Under the pieces are notes generated by a model. It was not told the DNA's origin. It made no database searches and worked only from the letters and a program-made list of their open reading frames with translations. A stretch of 41,460 nt of DNA from positions 1-41,460 of the forward strand of contig JBFMFH010000023.1 of NCBI GenBank assembly GCA_040752275.1, written 5' to 3'. Shown here one piece after another: positions 33,450-41,010 of this stretch. A program made the position numbers and the translations under genes. Position 1 is the stretch's first letter, and every line of letters starts with the position of its first letter. The DNA is from JBFMFH01 sp040752275. GTDB lineage: Bacteria > Acidobacteriota > Vicinamibacteria > Vicinamibacterales > JAKQTR01.

Positions 33450-36400
33450 CTATCGCTGACGAATGACGAGAGACGTGCCGTAATAGTCAGCCGGATTGAC
33501 GTGGCCTGCGGACTGCGTCTTCCGGCCGTCCTTGCTCATGAAGGTGACTTCGACACGCACCGGTTGGAGCACCGCCAGGCCGAAGTGCACCGGCGCCGCG
33601 CGCTGGGCGTTGTAGCCACTGCCGGCGGGCACCTGGCGGGTCGCCACGATTCTCCCTGATTGATCGAACAGCCGGACTTCGGCGCCAAAGACGGTGTGGT
33701 GGCCCTTCGCGCTGAGCACCAGCACGCTCAGACTCCGCCTCTTCGCGGCCTCGGGCATGTCGTTGCGAAAGAGAAAGTGGCCGCCTACCGGGCCGTACCC
33801 ATCCGTCACGGACAGATCCAGCGCCCCGTCGTTGTTGTAGTCGACGAGCTGCGTGCTGTGGTCCCCGGCGTTCAGCGGGCTGGTGGTGGACAACACGTTG
33901 ACGAACCCGGCGGCGCCATCGTTTCGGAACAGCGCGTTGTGCGGCTGCTGCGCACCGCTGCCGCCCTGGTAGGACATCACGGACAGGTCGAGGTCGCCGT
34001 CGTTGTCGTAGTCGCCCCAGTCCGAGCCGACCGCGTGGTTCTCGACGCCAACCCCCACAGCGCGGCCGACCTCCGTGAAGGTCCCGTCGTTGTTGTTGCG
34101 GTACAACAGGTTGTGCCCATAGGCCGGCACGAACACGTCGAAGTCTCCGTCGTTGTCGTAGTCACCGACGGCGCACCCCACACCGCCTTCGGCCGTCGTC
34201 CGCGGCGGACCGGTCATGCCCAGCGCCGGCGCCACATCGGTGAACGCATCGACGTCGTTGCGCCACATGGCATCGGTGGCCCCGGACTGGTTCGCGAGAA
34301 AGAGATCGAGATCGCCGTCCTTGTCCATATCGAACCAGCAGGCGCCGACGGTGGGCCGCGAGTCGGTCGGACCAGACCCGACGAACACCTGCACGAACTT
34401 CCCACCCGTGTTGCGGAAGAGCTTGTTCTCGCCGCCGCGATCGGTGGAATAGACGTCGAGGTCCCCGTCGTTGTCGTAGTCCACCAAGTTCGTCGGACGA
34501 GACGACCGGCCAGGGATGGTGAGACCGATCTCGGCAGCCACATCGACGAACCTGCCGCCATCGTTGCGCAACACTTTCGTCAGCTTGTCCCGCGCCGTCG
34601 CGCCGCCGACGAGGTCGATGTCTCCGTCATCGTCGATGTCACCCCAGCTGAGGCCACGCAGTTCGTGACTCCCCGCCTGGGGCATGCCCAGTTGCTCGCC
34701 GACGCCGATCAGCGTGCCGCCGTCGTTGCGGTACAGGCGCACCTCGCCACTGCCGAGAGACACCGCGAGATCCAGGTCGCCGTCGTTGTCGTAGTCACCC
34801 CACGCGTTCGAGAACGAGTTGCGGACGCCGAACAACTCCGGCTGTATGGGCGTGAACGCGAGATCGCCCACCTGCGTCAGATCCGTGCGCTCTGACAGGT
34901 TGGCCTCAATCTGTGCCCGCTGCAGCCACAATTCACGGAACTGGTGATTCGACAGCAGCGCGAGCTGATCGGCACGATGCCTCGTCCCCGGCTGGCGGGA
35001 ATTGCCGTAGCTCATCAGGCCGTACGCCCTGATGGGTGTCGAGAATTCAATCATGCCAATCCAGGTTTCGCCGTGCTGCGGATACCGCCTGCCCGCCGCG
35101 TCGAGCGCGCCCCACGTGATGACGCGAAAGGGGCCGAGACCACCAACGTGGCCGTCACCGGGGACATCGACATCGTCCAGCTTGAACCGGGACACGTCGC
35201 CAAAGGGCCGGTCGATCGCGCCGTACTTCTGCCTGGTTGTCACAGTGGCCCTGCGCAGCATCTCGACTGCGGCAGCGGGGTCCTTGATGCCCGTCGGCGT
35301 CGACGTCGGCCGGGCGGCGTCGAATGGCACCGCGTAGTTGCCCGTGCCGGTGAACCGCGCACCGGCGAACAGCAGTGCCCACTCCTCGAAGAGCAGGCCC
35401 GCCCGTGCATCCTTCGAGTACTCGTGATCCCATGCCGAGAGCAGCTTCACGGCCGCCTGCATGTCGGGATCCGGATCGGTCCTGGCCGCGGCAAGCAGGT
35501 CGGGAAGCGTGCGGTCGGCGATCAGGCAGCGCGTCGACTGCTTGAGCTCCATGAACTTCTGGAACGTGATCCGGTCGTGCTCGGCCATCATCTTCAGCGA
35601 GTTCTGCGAGCGCATCCCTTCCGCCCCCTGCGGCGCCAGGTACGGCGGGTAGGCGCTCGCCCGGATCGGCGTCGGCCAGGCGGGGAACCAGGGTGGATCG
35701 TTGGTGTTCTGGATGAAGCCGGCGGGCGGGTTGGTCACGCGAGGCAGATCCTCGTACGGGTGCACCTCGGTCCACAGATAGGCCGACGTATCGCCGGGCA
35801 CAAGGTCTCGCCAGAACGAAATGTCGCCCGACGTCCGCCGGGGCGCGATCCCATTGAAGATGTACTCGATGTTCCCGTCGCGGTCCGCATAGCTGATGTT
35901 GAACGTCGGCACCTGCAGGCGCTTCATCGCGGCGGTGAACGCGGCGTAGTCCTTCGCGGTCACCATGTCGAAGTACTGCTTGAGCATGCCGGGGCGATCG
36001 AGGCCAGCGACCCGCAGCGCCGTCACCGTGCCGTCGCGTCGTTCGAATACGGGACCGTGCACCGTCGTCTTGATGTGAAGCGGCTTCTCGACGACCGTTC
36101 CGTCCGGTTGACGCACCTTGTAGCTGGTCGTCCTCGCTGCGAACGGCATGACCTTGCCGTCAAACATATAGCCGCCGTCCTTCACCACGAGCTTGTAGGC
36201 CGTCGCGCCTGCTATGGAGTTCACGGTGTTGGAGATCCCCATCTGCTGGTTGAACGCGAACCGGATGATGGGCAGGCCAATCTGCGTGGCGCCGTAGATC
36301 TCGAAATCCGGCGCCACGAGATGAGCTTCGTAGTAGGTGAAGTAGTTGGTGTTCCAGGACAGGTGGGGATTCTGCAGCAGCATGGTGTGGCCGCTGGCCG

Positions 36401-37061
36401 TCCTGGATGGGGAGACGGCCCAGGTGTTGGAGCCATCCTCACCGGCGGTTGCGTCCTCCTCGGACGCGTCGCCTTCGCCGCCCATGCTGGGTGACGCGAC
36501 ATAGGTGTAGTTCATCAGCCGGTGCGCGTGTGCCACCACGTCGACACCGGTCACCGGCAGCACAATCCGGACATCGGGGGCGATCGCGTTCGGATGTGCC
36601 GCCGCATAGTCGTTCATGCCCTTCGCGAATGCGTCGAGGTTGGCCTTGAACTCGGGCTCCTGCGCCTCGTACCAGGTCTTCGCGCGTGCAGGCACGTCGT
36701 TCTTGATGAGCCACCGGGCGGTCGCCTCGTACCGCTCACCCCAATACTCAGCCCCTCTGCCGCGCGACTCTCCATACAGCCGGAGGATCTCGTCGCCGTG
36801 GCTCCGCGCCTGCGCGTAGCCATAGCCGTAGAACACCGCAGCCGCGGTTGTGCCGTAGATGTGGGGTACGCCGTAGGTGTCCCACAGGATCTCGTTCTTG
36901 ACAGGGGCGAGCTGCACCATCGCCGCCTGCCCGCCGGCGCCGGCAGAGGCCGCAAGCCCGGTGAAGGCCGCCAGGCCCGTGAGGGCCGCGGTCGCTGCAA
37001 AGCCGCACAGCAGGGCGACAAGGACGACCGCGGTAGGTGGAACGAGACGACGCTGGGTCAT
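33450..37061 (-). CDS. Penicillin acylase domain fused to FG-GAP/VCBS and ASPIC/UnbV repeats
   Basis: 1203 residues. A hydrophobic signal (about 10-42) is followed by an N-terminal-nucleophile hydrolase of the penicillin/acyl-homoserine-lactone acylase family (about 50-740). The nucleophile is Ser211 in DGSNTWAVSPS, where family proenzymes cleave themselves, and the alpha-chain motif is DTYGVPHIYG. Then come about seven repeats of the type DYDNDGDLDL (about 750-1085), which form a calcium-binding propeller, and an ASPIC/UnbV module up to the end. Ordinary acylases are 750-850 residues, so the repeat part is an added module, perhaps for surface or ligand binding. The ATG at 37061 is chosen for the signal peptide. 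Confidence 0.88.
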   Translation of the reverse strand: MTQRRLVPPTAVVLVALLCGFAATAALTGLAAFTGLAASAGAGGQAAMVQLAPVKNEILWDTYGVPHIYGTTAAAVFYGYGYAQARSHGDEILRLYGESRGRGAEYWGERYEATARWLIKNDVPARAKTWYEAQEPEFKANLDAFAKGMNDYAAAHPNAIAPDVRIVLPVTGVDVVAHAHRLMNYTYVASPSMGGEGDASEEDATAGEDGSNTWAVSPSRTASGHTMLLQNPHLSWNTNYFTYYEAHLVAPDFEIYGATQIGLPIIRFAFNQQMGISNTVNSIAGATAYKLVVKDGGYMFDGKVMPFAARTTSYKVRQPDGTVVEKPLHIKTTVHGPVFERRDGTVTALRVAGLDRPGMLKQYFDMVTAKDYAAFTAAMKRLQVPTFNISYADRDGNIEYIFNGIAPRRTSGDISFWRDLVPGDTSAYLWTEVHPYEDLPRVTNPPAGFIQNTNDPPWFPAWPTPIRASAYPPYLAPQGAEGMRSQNSLKMMAEHDRITFQKFMELKQSTRCLIADRTLPDLLAAARTDPDPDMQAAVKLLSAWDHEYSKDARAGLLFEEWALLFAGARFTGTGNYAVPFDAARPTSTPTGIKDPAAAVEMLRRATVTTRQKYGAIDRPFGDVSRFKLDDVDVPGDGHVGGLGPFRVITWGALDAAGRRYPQHGETWIGMIEFSTPIRAYGLMSYGNSRQPGTRHRADQLALLSNHQFRELWLQRAQIEANLSERTDLTQVGDLAFTPIQPELFGVRNSFSNAWGDYDNDGDLDLAVSLGSGEVRLYRNDGGTLIGVGEQLGMPQAGSHELRGLSWGDIDDDGDIDLVGGATARDKLTKVLRNDGGRFVDVAAEIGLTIPGRSSRPTNLVDYDNDGDLDVYSTDRGGENKLFRNTGGKFVQVFVGSGPTDSRPTVGACWFDMDKDGDLDLFLANQSGATDAMWRNDVDAFTDVAPALGMTGPPRTTAEGGVGCAVGDYDNDGDFDVFVPAYGHNLLYRNNNDGTFTEVGRAVGVGVENHAVGSDWGDYDNDGDLDLSVMSYQGGSGAQQPHNALFRNDGAAGFVNVLSTTSPLNAGDHSTQLVDYNNDGALDLSVTDGYGPVGGHFLFRNDMPEAAKRRSLSVLVLSAKGHHTVFGAEVRLFDQSGRIVATRQVPAGSGYNAQRAAPVHFGLAVLQPVRVEVTFMSKDGRKTQSAGHVNPADYYGTSLVIRQR

Positions 37062-37303
37062 TCGCACACCCCAATTGTAGAGGAACCCCAATCTGGCTGG
37101 CGCGAGCGCCTGGCCGCGCTGGCCGGCCGGCGTCCGACCTCAGGGAGCCACGCGCTGCGCTTTCTTGAGTGCTCCGTACAGCTCTCGGCACAACGCCGCC
37201 GCTTCCGCGGTTGAACCCAGAAGCGTTCTTCTCCAGTGGACGGGCAACGCGCGGCTTCGAACGCGGGCTTCGGCGAGTCGCCTGCACGCCGCTGTTCGCC
37301 GAG

Positions 37304-37567
37304 CTAATCGTAGTGTGTCCACATCCGAATGATCTTGACGGTCTTGACCTCGTCGAGAACCTGATACACCAGCCGGTGTTGGATGTTGATTCGACGGGAA
37401 CACGCGCCCGCGAGATCTCCTACCAGTCTCTCGAAGCGTGGCGGCGTCTGGTAGGGGTTCTTCGCCAGCACGGCCAGCAACCGCTCGGCCTTCGGCTTGA
37501 GGCCAGAGGAAGCCAGCTTCTTGGCGTCCTTCCTAGCCTGCGAGGTGTACACCAGTGTCCAATTCAC
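37304..37567 (-). CDS. YoeB/Txe-family toxin
   Basis: 87 residues. The segments FERLVGDLAGACSRRINIQHRLVYQV and the ending IRMWTHYD match the conserved core and C-terminal His-Tyr of YoeB ribosome-dependent mRNA interferases. The GTG at 37567 overlaps the antitoxin stop (GTGA), giving coupled translation. A longer frame from an ATG at 37588 would overlap the antitoxin further and is less likely. It forms a complete toxin-antitoxin operon with the Phd/YefM gene, antitoxin first, as usual for this family. Confidence 0.88.
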   Translation of the reverse strand: MNWTLVYTSQARKDAKKLASSGLKPKAERLLAVLAKNPYQTPPRFERLVGDLAGACSRRINIQHRLVYQVLDEVKTVKIIRMWTHYD

Positions 37568-37806
37568 CAGGGGAGGGCCTTGGTGCACTTGGCTACGGGA
37601 GTTTTCAGCCCCTTGATGATGGAGGCCCTCATACCGGGAATGGCCTCGAGGAAGAGCGTCTCCTGAATGGCTCGCCAGTCGCTCTCCGACACCAGGACTG
37701 CAGAGTGTCGCTTTCCGGCAATCTGGATCGGTTCGTGGGAATCAGCGACATCTTCCAAGAGGCTGTACAGCCGTCGCCTCGCTTCGGTCGCCGTGATCGT
37801 CGTCAA
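37564..37806 (-). CDS. Phd/YefM-family antitoxin
   Basis: 80 residues. TITATEARRRLYSLLEDV and KRHSAVLVSESDWRAIQETLFL are the typical N-terminal DNA-binding half of Phd/YefM. The acidic/hydrophobic C-terminal half wraps the toxin. The start is TTG (37806) behind AGGGGGA. A palindrome and promoter just upstream suggest the usual autorepression by the toxin-antitoxin complex. Confidence 0.88.
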   Translation of the reverse strand: MTTITATEARRRLYSLLEDVADSHEPIQIAGKRHSAVLVSESDWRAIQETLFLEAIPGMRASIIKGLKTPVAKCTKALPW

Positions 37807-37830
37807 TTGGAGTCCCCCTACCGGTACGTC

Positions 37831-37844
37831 ATAACGTACGTTAT
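37831..37844. promoter_or_regulatory. Perfect palindrome ATAACGTACGTTAT, likely antitoxin operator
   Basis: A 14-bp perfect palindrome that overlaps the -10 and spacer of the predicted antitoxin promoter. YefM/Phd proteins bind palindromes at this position in known systems; binding here is inferred. Confidence 0.6.
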
Positions 37845-37861
37845 CAGCGTCGCTCTGTCAA
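37833..37861 (-). promoter_or_regulatory. Promoter of the phd-yoeB operon
   Basis: Minus strand: perfect TTGACA (37856-37861), 17-nt spacer, weak -10 TACGTT (37833-37838). The poor -10 is common for tightly repressed toxin-antitoxin promoters. Confidence 0.5.
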
Positions 37862-37869
37862 TCCGAGTC

Positions 37870-38220
37870 TCACCGCCGCAGAATCTTGTCCATCGCCCTT
37901 CCTTTTGCCAGCTCGTCAATCAGCTTGTCCAGCCAGCGGATCTTCTGCATCAGCGGATCGTCGACCTCTTCGACGCGGACACCGCAGACGACGCCCTTGA
38001 TCAGCGCGCTGTTCGGGTGAATGGCTGGCGCCTGAGCGAAGAAGGTCTCGAGATCGTTCTCCTGTTCGACTTGCCGCCGCAGTCCTTCCTGGTCGTAGCC
38101 CGTCAGCCAGCAGATGATCTGGTCGACTTCCTTCCTTGTGCGGTTCTTGCGCTCCGCTTTCTGAACGTACATGGGATAGACCTTGGCAAACGCCATTCCG
38201 AAGATTCGATGCGTGGACAA
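37870..38220 (-). CDS. DUF2200 family protein
   Basis: A 116-residue cytoplasmic protein. THRIFGMAFAKVYPMYVQKAERK, EVDQIICWLTGYDQEGL, GVVCGVRVEEVDDPLMQKIRWLDKLIDELAKG and the basic end are the family pattern of DUF2200. No biochemical function is established. The start is TTG (38220) with GGGGAGG 7 nt upstream, better than the ATG 60 nt earlier, which has no such site. It lies just upstream of the toxin-antitoxin operon on the same strand, in the accessory end of the window. Confidence 0.88.
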   Translation of the reverse strand: MSTHRIFGMAFAKVYPMYVQKAERKNRTRKEVDQIICWLTGYDQEGLRRQVEQENDLETFFAQAPAIHPNSALIKGVVCGVRVEEVDDPLMQKIRWLDKLIDELAKGRAMDKILRR

Positions 38221-38317
38221 CGTCGTTCCTCCCCTTTCGCGGCCCCCAAGGCCGCACCGTCGTGGTGCTTCAGCAGCCACACGCGAACGTGAGCCGGCGT
38301 CCTGAAGAACCGCGGCT

Positions 38318-39841
38318 TCATCGTCCGGCGGCTGGCCATCGCAGGTCGAACGCGGCCATCTCGTTGACGTTCCTAACGAGCAGAAACCCGCCGGCCATGG
38401 CTGGGTGGTTCCAGGTCCGCCCCTCGAGCACGGAGAAGCGCGCGATCTCGTCGTGACGCTCGGGCGTGGCTCGGACGAGCGCCAGGTCGCCGTCCTCGGT
38501 CAGCACGATGAGATGGCCGCTCGCGAGCATGACCTGGCCGTACCCGTATCGCCCGCCCTTCCACTTCAGCTCGCCCGTGGCCGCGTCCAGGCACGCCAGG
38601 ATGGATTCGTCGAGACCGTAGATGAAGCCGCCGTGAAAGAGGGAGCTGGTGAACTGGTTCTTCATCCGGGTGCTGCGCCAGATCTGTCGCGCCGACAGGC
38701 GGCCGTCGGCCGAGCTGAGCTCGATGAGCGCCGCACCGGTGCCGTATCCAGTGGAGATGAAGACGCGGCTGTCGCCGATGACGAGCGGCTGCGAGGCGTG
38801 CGCGTCGTACTGGGTCTTCCAGGGAAAGTCCCACAGAATCTCGCCGGTGCCGGGCACGACTCCCATCAGTCTTGTCGCGGCGAAGACGAGCAACTGCCTG
38901 ACTCCCGCAAGGGTCACGAGCATGGGAGACGAGTAGGCCTGCTTGTCGTCCAAAGTCGACCAGGCCAGCGTCCCCGTGCGCCGGTCGTAGGCGGCCACGG
39001 ACCGGCCGCTTCCGCCACCTGGCAGCACGACGACCGCGTCGTCGACGATGAGCGGAGAGGCCGCCATGCCCCATTGGAGGTTGTCGGCGCCCGCGTCGGT
39101 GAGGATGTTCGTCCGCCACAGCAGGCGGCCGCTCGAGTCTTCCAGGGCGCGCAGCTCTCCGGTGGCCCCGAGCGCGTAGACGACGCCGTCGGCCCACGCG
39201 GGCGTCGCCCGCGGTCCGTCGCCGCCCATCAGTTCGCGGAACCGGGCTGCCCACGCATTCGCCCACAGCTCGCGTCCGGTCGCTACGTCGTACGCGGTGG
39301 CCACTTCCTCGTCGCCGCGCTGTTCGATCGTAAACGCCCGCCCGCGCGCGATGACGAACGACGAGTAGCCTCCCCCGACGGGCTGCTTCCACACCGGTGT
39401 GAGTCCGCCCTCCGGCCAGGTCGTCAGGACGGGTCGCTCGGCATAATGTCCGTCGCGGCGAGGGCCGCGGAAATCGGTCCAGTATGGGGCGGGCACCGGG
39501 GACGGCGGGGGTCCTTCGGTCACGGCTGCGCCGGCTTCAGAAGGCGCGGGCGTGGGCGCTGCGCCTTCGGGGCCGCCAGCCGGCGCCGCGTCAGGGTCCC
39601 CTTCAGCCTCCTTCGGATCGGATTGCGTGGCGGCCGCCGGGGATGCTGCGCGCTGAGACTCGCGGTGCCTGGCCAGTCGTTCTTCACGCGTGGCCTCTGA
39701 CTCGACCCACGCCATGTGCGGCGTGCCTCCGCCGTCCAGCAGCAGACGCATGCCGAGCAGATACAGCACGCCGCCGGTCAGCAGCAGCGCCGCGAGGAGG
39801 ATTCCGATGATCTTCGCGAGTCGTCGCAGCATGTCGAACAT
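38318..39841 (-). CDS. Membrane-anchored PQQ-type beta-propeller protein
   Basis: 507 residues. A membrane helix (about 10-32, KIIGILLAALLLTGGVLYLLG) is followed by a Pro/Ala/Glu-rich linker (about 60-120) and an eight-bladed WD/PQQ-like propeller (about 125-507). The propeller has repeated blade motifs such as DVATGRELWANAW, GRLLWRTNI, TGTLAWSTLDDKQ and ATGELKWKGG. No cofactor-binding cysteine pair of true quinoprotein dehydrogenases is obvious, so it is more likely a binding or scaffold propeller, as in the outer-membrane-assembly (BamB-like) or unknown acidobacterial families. A second ATG (39832) is equally possible as start. Confidence 0.8.
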   Translation of the reverse strand: MFDMLRRLAKIIGILLAALLLTGGVLYLLGMRLLLDGGGTPHMAWVESEATREERLARHRESQRAASPAAATQSDPKEAEGDPDAAPAGGPEGAAPTPAPSEAGAAVTEGPPPSPVPAPYWTDFRGPRRDGHYAERPVLTTWPEGGLTPVWKQPVGGGYSSFVIARGRAFTIEQRGDEEVATAYDVATGRELWANAWAARFRELMGGDGPRATPAWADGVVYALGATGELRALEDSSGRLLWRTNILTDAGADNLQWGMAASPLIVDDAVVVLPGGGSGRSVAAYDRRTGTLAWSTLDDKQAYSSPMLVTLAGVRQLLVFAATRLMGVVPGTGEILWDFPWKTQYDAHASQPLVIGDSRVFISTGYGTGAALIELSSADGRLSARQIWRSTRMKNQFTSSLFHGGFIYGLDESILACLDAATGELKWKGGRYGYGQVMLASGHLIVLTEDGDLALVRATPERHDEIARFSVLEGRTWNHPAMAGGFLLVRNVNEMAAFDLRWPAAGR

Positions 39842-39879
39842 CCAGCCTGTCCGTGTCGTGAGCAGCGCGTGGTCATGGG

Positions 39880-40166
39880 CTATCGCCCGCCGCAACCCGG
39901 CAGGCGGAACGCGCCGATGCGGGTCGAGTAGCTCGGCGTGTTCGTCTTCAGGTAGTCGCCCACGTACCAGATCGTGCAGTCGTCGCGCGGGCCGATGGCC
40001 GCCTGCGTGTAGTTCGGTGATGCTCGGACCCGCGAGTCAACACAACGACGACACCCGGGATTACCCCACCCTCTCGGTCTCGCACCACTCCCGAGATCGC
40101 GCCAATCCCCTCCTGACTCGGGACCATCGAGAGGACAACGGCAACTACAGTAGCCGGGGCTTTCAT
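39880..40166 (-). pseudogene. Chimeric remnant: carboxypeptidase-regulatory N-terminus joined to a propeller-type C-terminus in another frame
   Basis: From the ATG at 40166 (strong GGAGGT upstream) the frame encodes a signal-like start MKAPATVVAVVLSM and the opening of a carboxypeptidase-regulatory domain, ISGVVRDREGGVIPGVVVVLT, then becomes meaningless and stops at 39948. In a different frame, from about 40040 to a TAG at 39880, the same strand encodes the conserved-looking end PNYTQAAIGPRDDCTIWYVG and TRIGAFRLPGC. This resembles the last strands of large secreted proteins that end with DDCT.WY...STRIGSF..P.C. Two unrelated gene ends thus meet here with a frame break, so this is a decayed or recombined gene remnant next to the attC array. 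Confidence 0.6.
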
Positions 40167-40200
40167 GTCACCTCCGACCGGATCTCGCATTCATTCCGCG

Positions 40201-40273
40201 GCCGAACGAGCGCGCTCACCCGCCGGCGCTCTCGACACCAGCGGCGCCGGTCGGGTGCAGCGCGTGGTTCGGC
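40201..40273 (-). repeat. attC-like site 1
   Basis: On the minus strand: GCCGAAC (R''), CAC, GCGCTGCACCCG (L''), a hairpin-forming middle with CCGGCGC/GCGCCGG, CGGGTGAGCGC (L') and GTTCGGC (R'). L'' pairs with L' except for one extrahelical G, the hallmark of integron attC sites. Length 73 bp. Confidence 0.8.
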
Positions 40274-40294
40274 AGCGGTAATGTAATGTACTCG

Positions 40295-40303
40295 TGCTAC
40301 AGT
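40295..40303 (+). promoter_or_regulatory. Extended -10 promoter TGCTACAGT upstream of hicB
   Basis: The plus-strand TGCTACAGT places the transcription start 6-7 nt later, at the A of the hicB ATG (40310). This predicts a leaderless mRNA and fits the absence of a ribosome-binding site. Arms GTACT (40288-40292) and AGTAC (40301-40305) form an inverted repeat over it, a candidate operator. Confidence 0.35.
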
Positions 40304-40309
40304 ACGCCC

Positions 40310-40522
40310 ATGAGCGTGAGTTTCCCCATCGAACTCGACCACGAGGACGACGGTCGGTGGATCGCAGAGATTCGCGACCTACCTGGGGCTCTCTGCTATG
40401 GCAAGAGTCGCGACGAAGCCATCGCCCGTGTCCAGGCACTAGCCCTCCGCGTGTTGGCCGAACGCCTAGAGCATTCCGAAGCGCCGGCCGAGCTCCTTGA
40501 GGTGTCTTTCCGGGCCGCGTGA
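40310..40522 (+). CDS. HicB-family antitoxin
   Basis: 70 residues. FPIELDHEDDGRWIAEIRDLPGALCYGKSRDEAIARVQALALRVLAERL is the typical degraded-RNase-H HicB fold. There is no C-terminal ribbon-helix-helix or HTH domain, as in the short HicB group. The ATG at 40310 (MSVSFP) is chosen; the frame is open further upstream. The gene overlaps hicA by the 4-bp GTGA. The order antitoxin-toxin is the reverse of the classical hicAB order. The pair lies inside an integron-like cassette, antisense to the array. Confidence 0.85.
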   Translation: MSVSFPIELDHEDDGRWIAEIRDLPGALCYGKSRDEAIARVQALALRVLAERLEHSEAPAELLEVSFRAA

Positions 40523-40731
40523 GCACCTGGCCGTCGACCAAAGCACGTCGCGTCCTGGGCGCGCTCATCCGAATCGGATGGTCGGTCAAGCGCCAGTCCG
40601 GCTCCCACCGAACCCTCTCCCGGCCAGACTGGCCCGACTTCGTGTTCGCCTTCCACGACGACGAAGAAATCGGCCCCACGATGTTGTCCCGCATCGCCAG
40701 AAGAAGCGGTTTGCGGCCCGAGGATCTGTAG
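40519..40731 (+). CDS. HicA-family toxin (mRNA interferase)
   Basis: 70 residues from a GTG that overlaps the hicB stop. KARRVLGALIRIGWSVKRQSGSHRTLSR has the conserved GSHR with the catalytic His, followed by the double-stranded RNA-binding-like fold (VFAFHDDEEIGPTMLSRIARRSGL). HicA toxins cut mRNA and are neutralised by HicB. The protein is full length for the family. Confidence 0.87.
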   Translation: MSTWPSTKARRVLGALIRIGWSVKRQSGSHRTLSRPDWPDFVFAFHDDEEIGPTMLSRIARRSGLRPEDL

Positions 40732-40744
40732 CCCCGTTTCGTCT

Positions 40745-40820
40745 GCCGAACGGCGGCGCTCAGCCGCGGGCCGCGTCGCGAGAGCGGCGCAGCCGCGTCG
40801 GGTGCAGCGCGTGGTTCGGC
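40745..40820 (-). repeat. attC-like site 2
   Basis: Minus strand: GCCGAAC, CAC, GCGCTGCACCCG, an inner GC-rich stem, CGGCTGAGCGC and GTTCGGC (76 bp). L'' and L' pair with one mismatch and the same extrahelical G as site 1. The stretch GCCGAACCACGCGCTGCACC is shared with site 1. Confidence 0.78.
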
Positions 40821-40828
40821 GGCCCTTC

Positions 40829-40903
40829 TCAATCTCTCACCGCCTCTGCCGTGACGCGTTGGCGACGTCGCAGTTCATCAATCAGCGCCGTGTTCGCGTC
40901 CAT
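40829..40903 (-). CDS. 24-residue mini-ORF in an integron-like cassette
   Basis: Minus strand: AAGGTGG, 7 nt, an ATG near 40902, then 24 codons (beginning MDANTALIDELRRRQ) and TGA just before attC site 2. The ribosome-binding site and position directly after the upstream attC are typical of a cassette gene. The length is very short. It might be a truncated copy of a small helical protein or a non-functional cassette. No function is recognised. Confidence 0.35.
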   Translation of the reverse strand: MDANTALIDELRRRQRVTAEAVRD

Positions 40904-40924
40904 TCTTGATCCACCTTCTTGTCC

Positions 40925-41010
40925 GCCGAACGTGACCGCCTGAGCCGCGCGCCACGGCGACATAGTCACCCGCGACGGCCTGGCGCGGCGGCTCCATTCG
41001 GATGTTATGC
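40925..41010 (-). repeat. attC-like site 3
   Basis: Minus strand: GCATAAC (R'', containing the TAA stop of higA), ATC, CGAATGGAGCCGC (L''), a variable middle, GCGGCTCAGGCG (L') and GTTCGGC (R'). The L boxes pair with two mismatches and one extrahelical G, in the same place as in sites 1 and 2. 86 bp. Confidence 0.65.

Larger units (their letters stand above)
40201..41010 (-). mobile_element. Integron cassette array without visible integrase (CALIN-like)
   Basis: Three attC-like sites in the same (minus-strand) orientation bound two cassettes and end a third. Reading the minus strand: higA, attC at 41010-40925, a mini-ORF cassette, attC at 40820-40745, a cassette carrying hicBA in antisense, and attC at 40273-40201. 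No integrase gene or attI is seen before the window ends, so the array may continue to the right or be a cluster lacking an integrase. Confidence 0.75.

Noticed and set aside
33840..34800. Repeated GTCGTTGTCGTAGTC-type sequence considered as a DNA repeat or CRISPR
   Set aside because: It is the coding sequence of calcium-binding DxDxDG repeats with unequal spacing; no spacers are present.
33660..34895. Plus-strand frame rich in VVVV, opposite the FG-GAP repeats
   Set aside because: It is the complement of the repeated Asp-Tyr-Asp-Asn-Asp codons, a repeat artefact.
37062..37303. A gene between the acylase fusion and the toxin gene
   Set aside because: A minus-strand frame ending at 37140 has a faintly protein-like tail, but no start, ribosome-binding site or family could be supported.
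40201..40273. Reading the attC-like sites in the plus orientation, in line with hicBA
   Set aside because: The extra unpaired base would then be in L' instead of L'', and the higA stop codon inside R'' of site 3 fits only the minus orientation.
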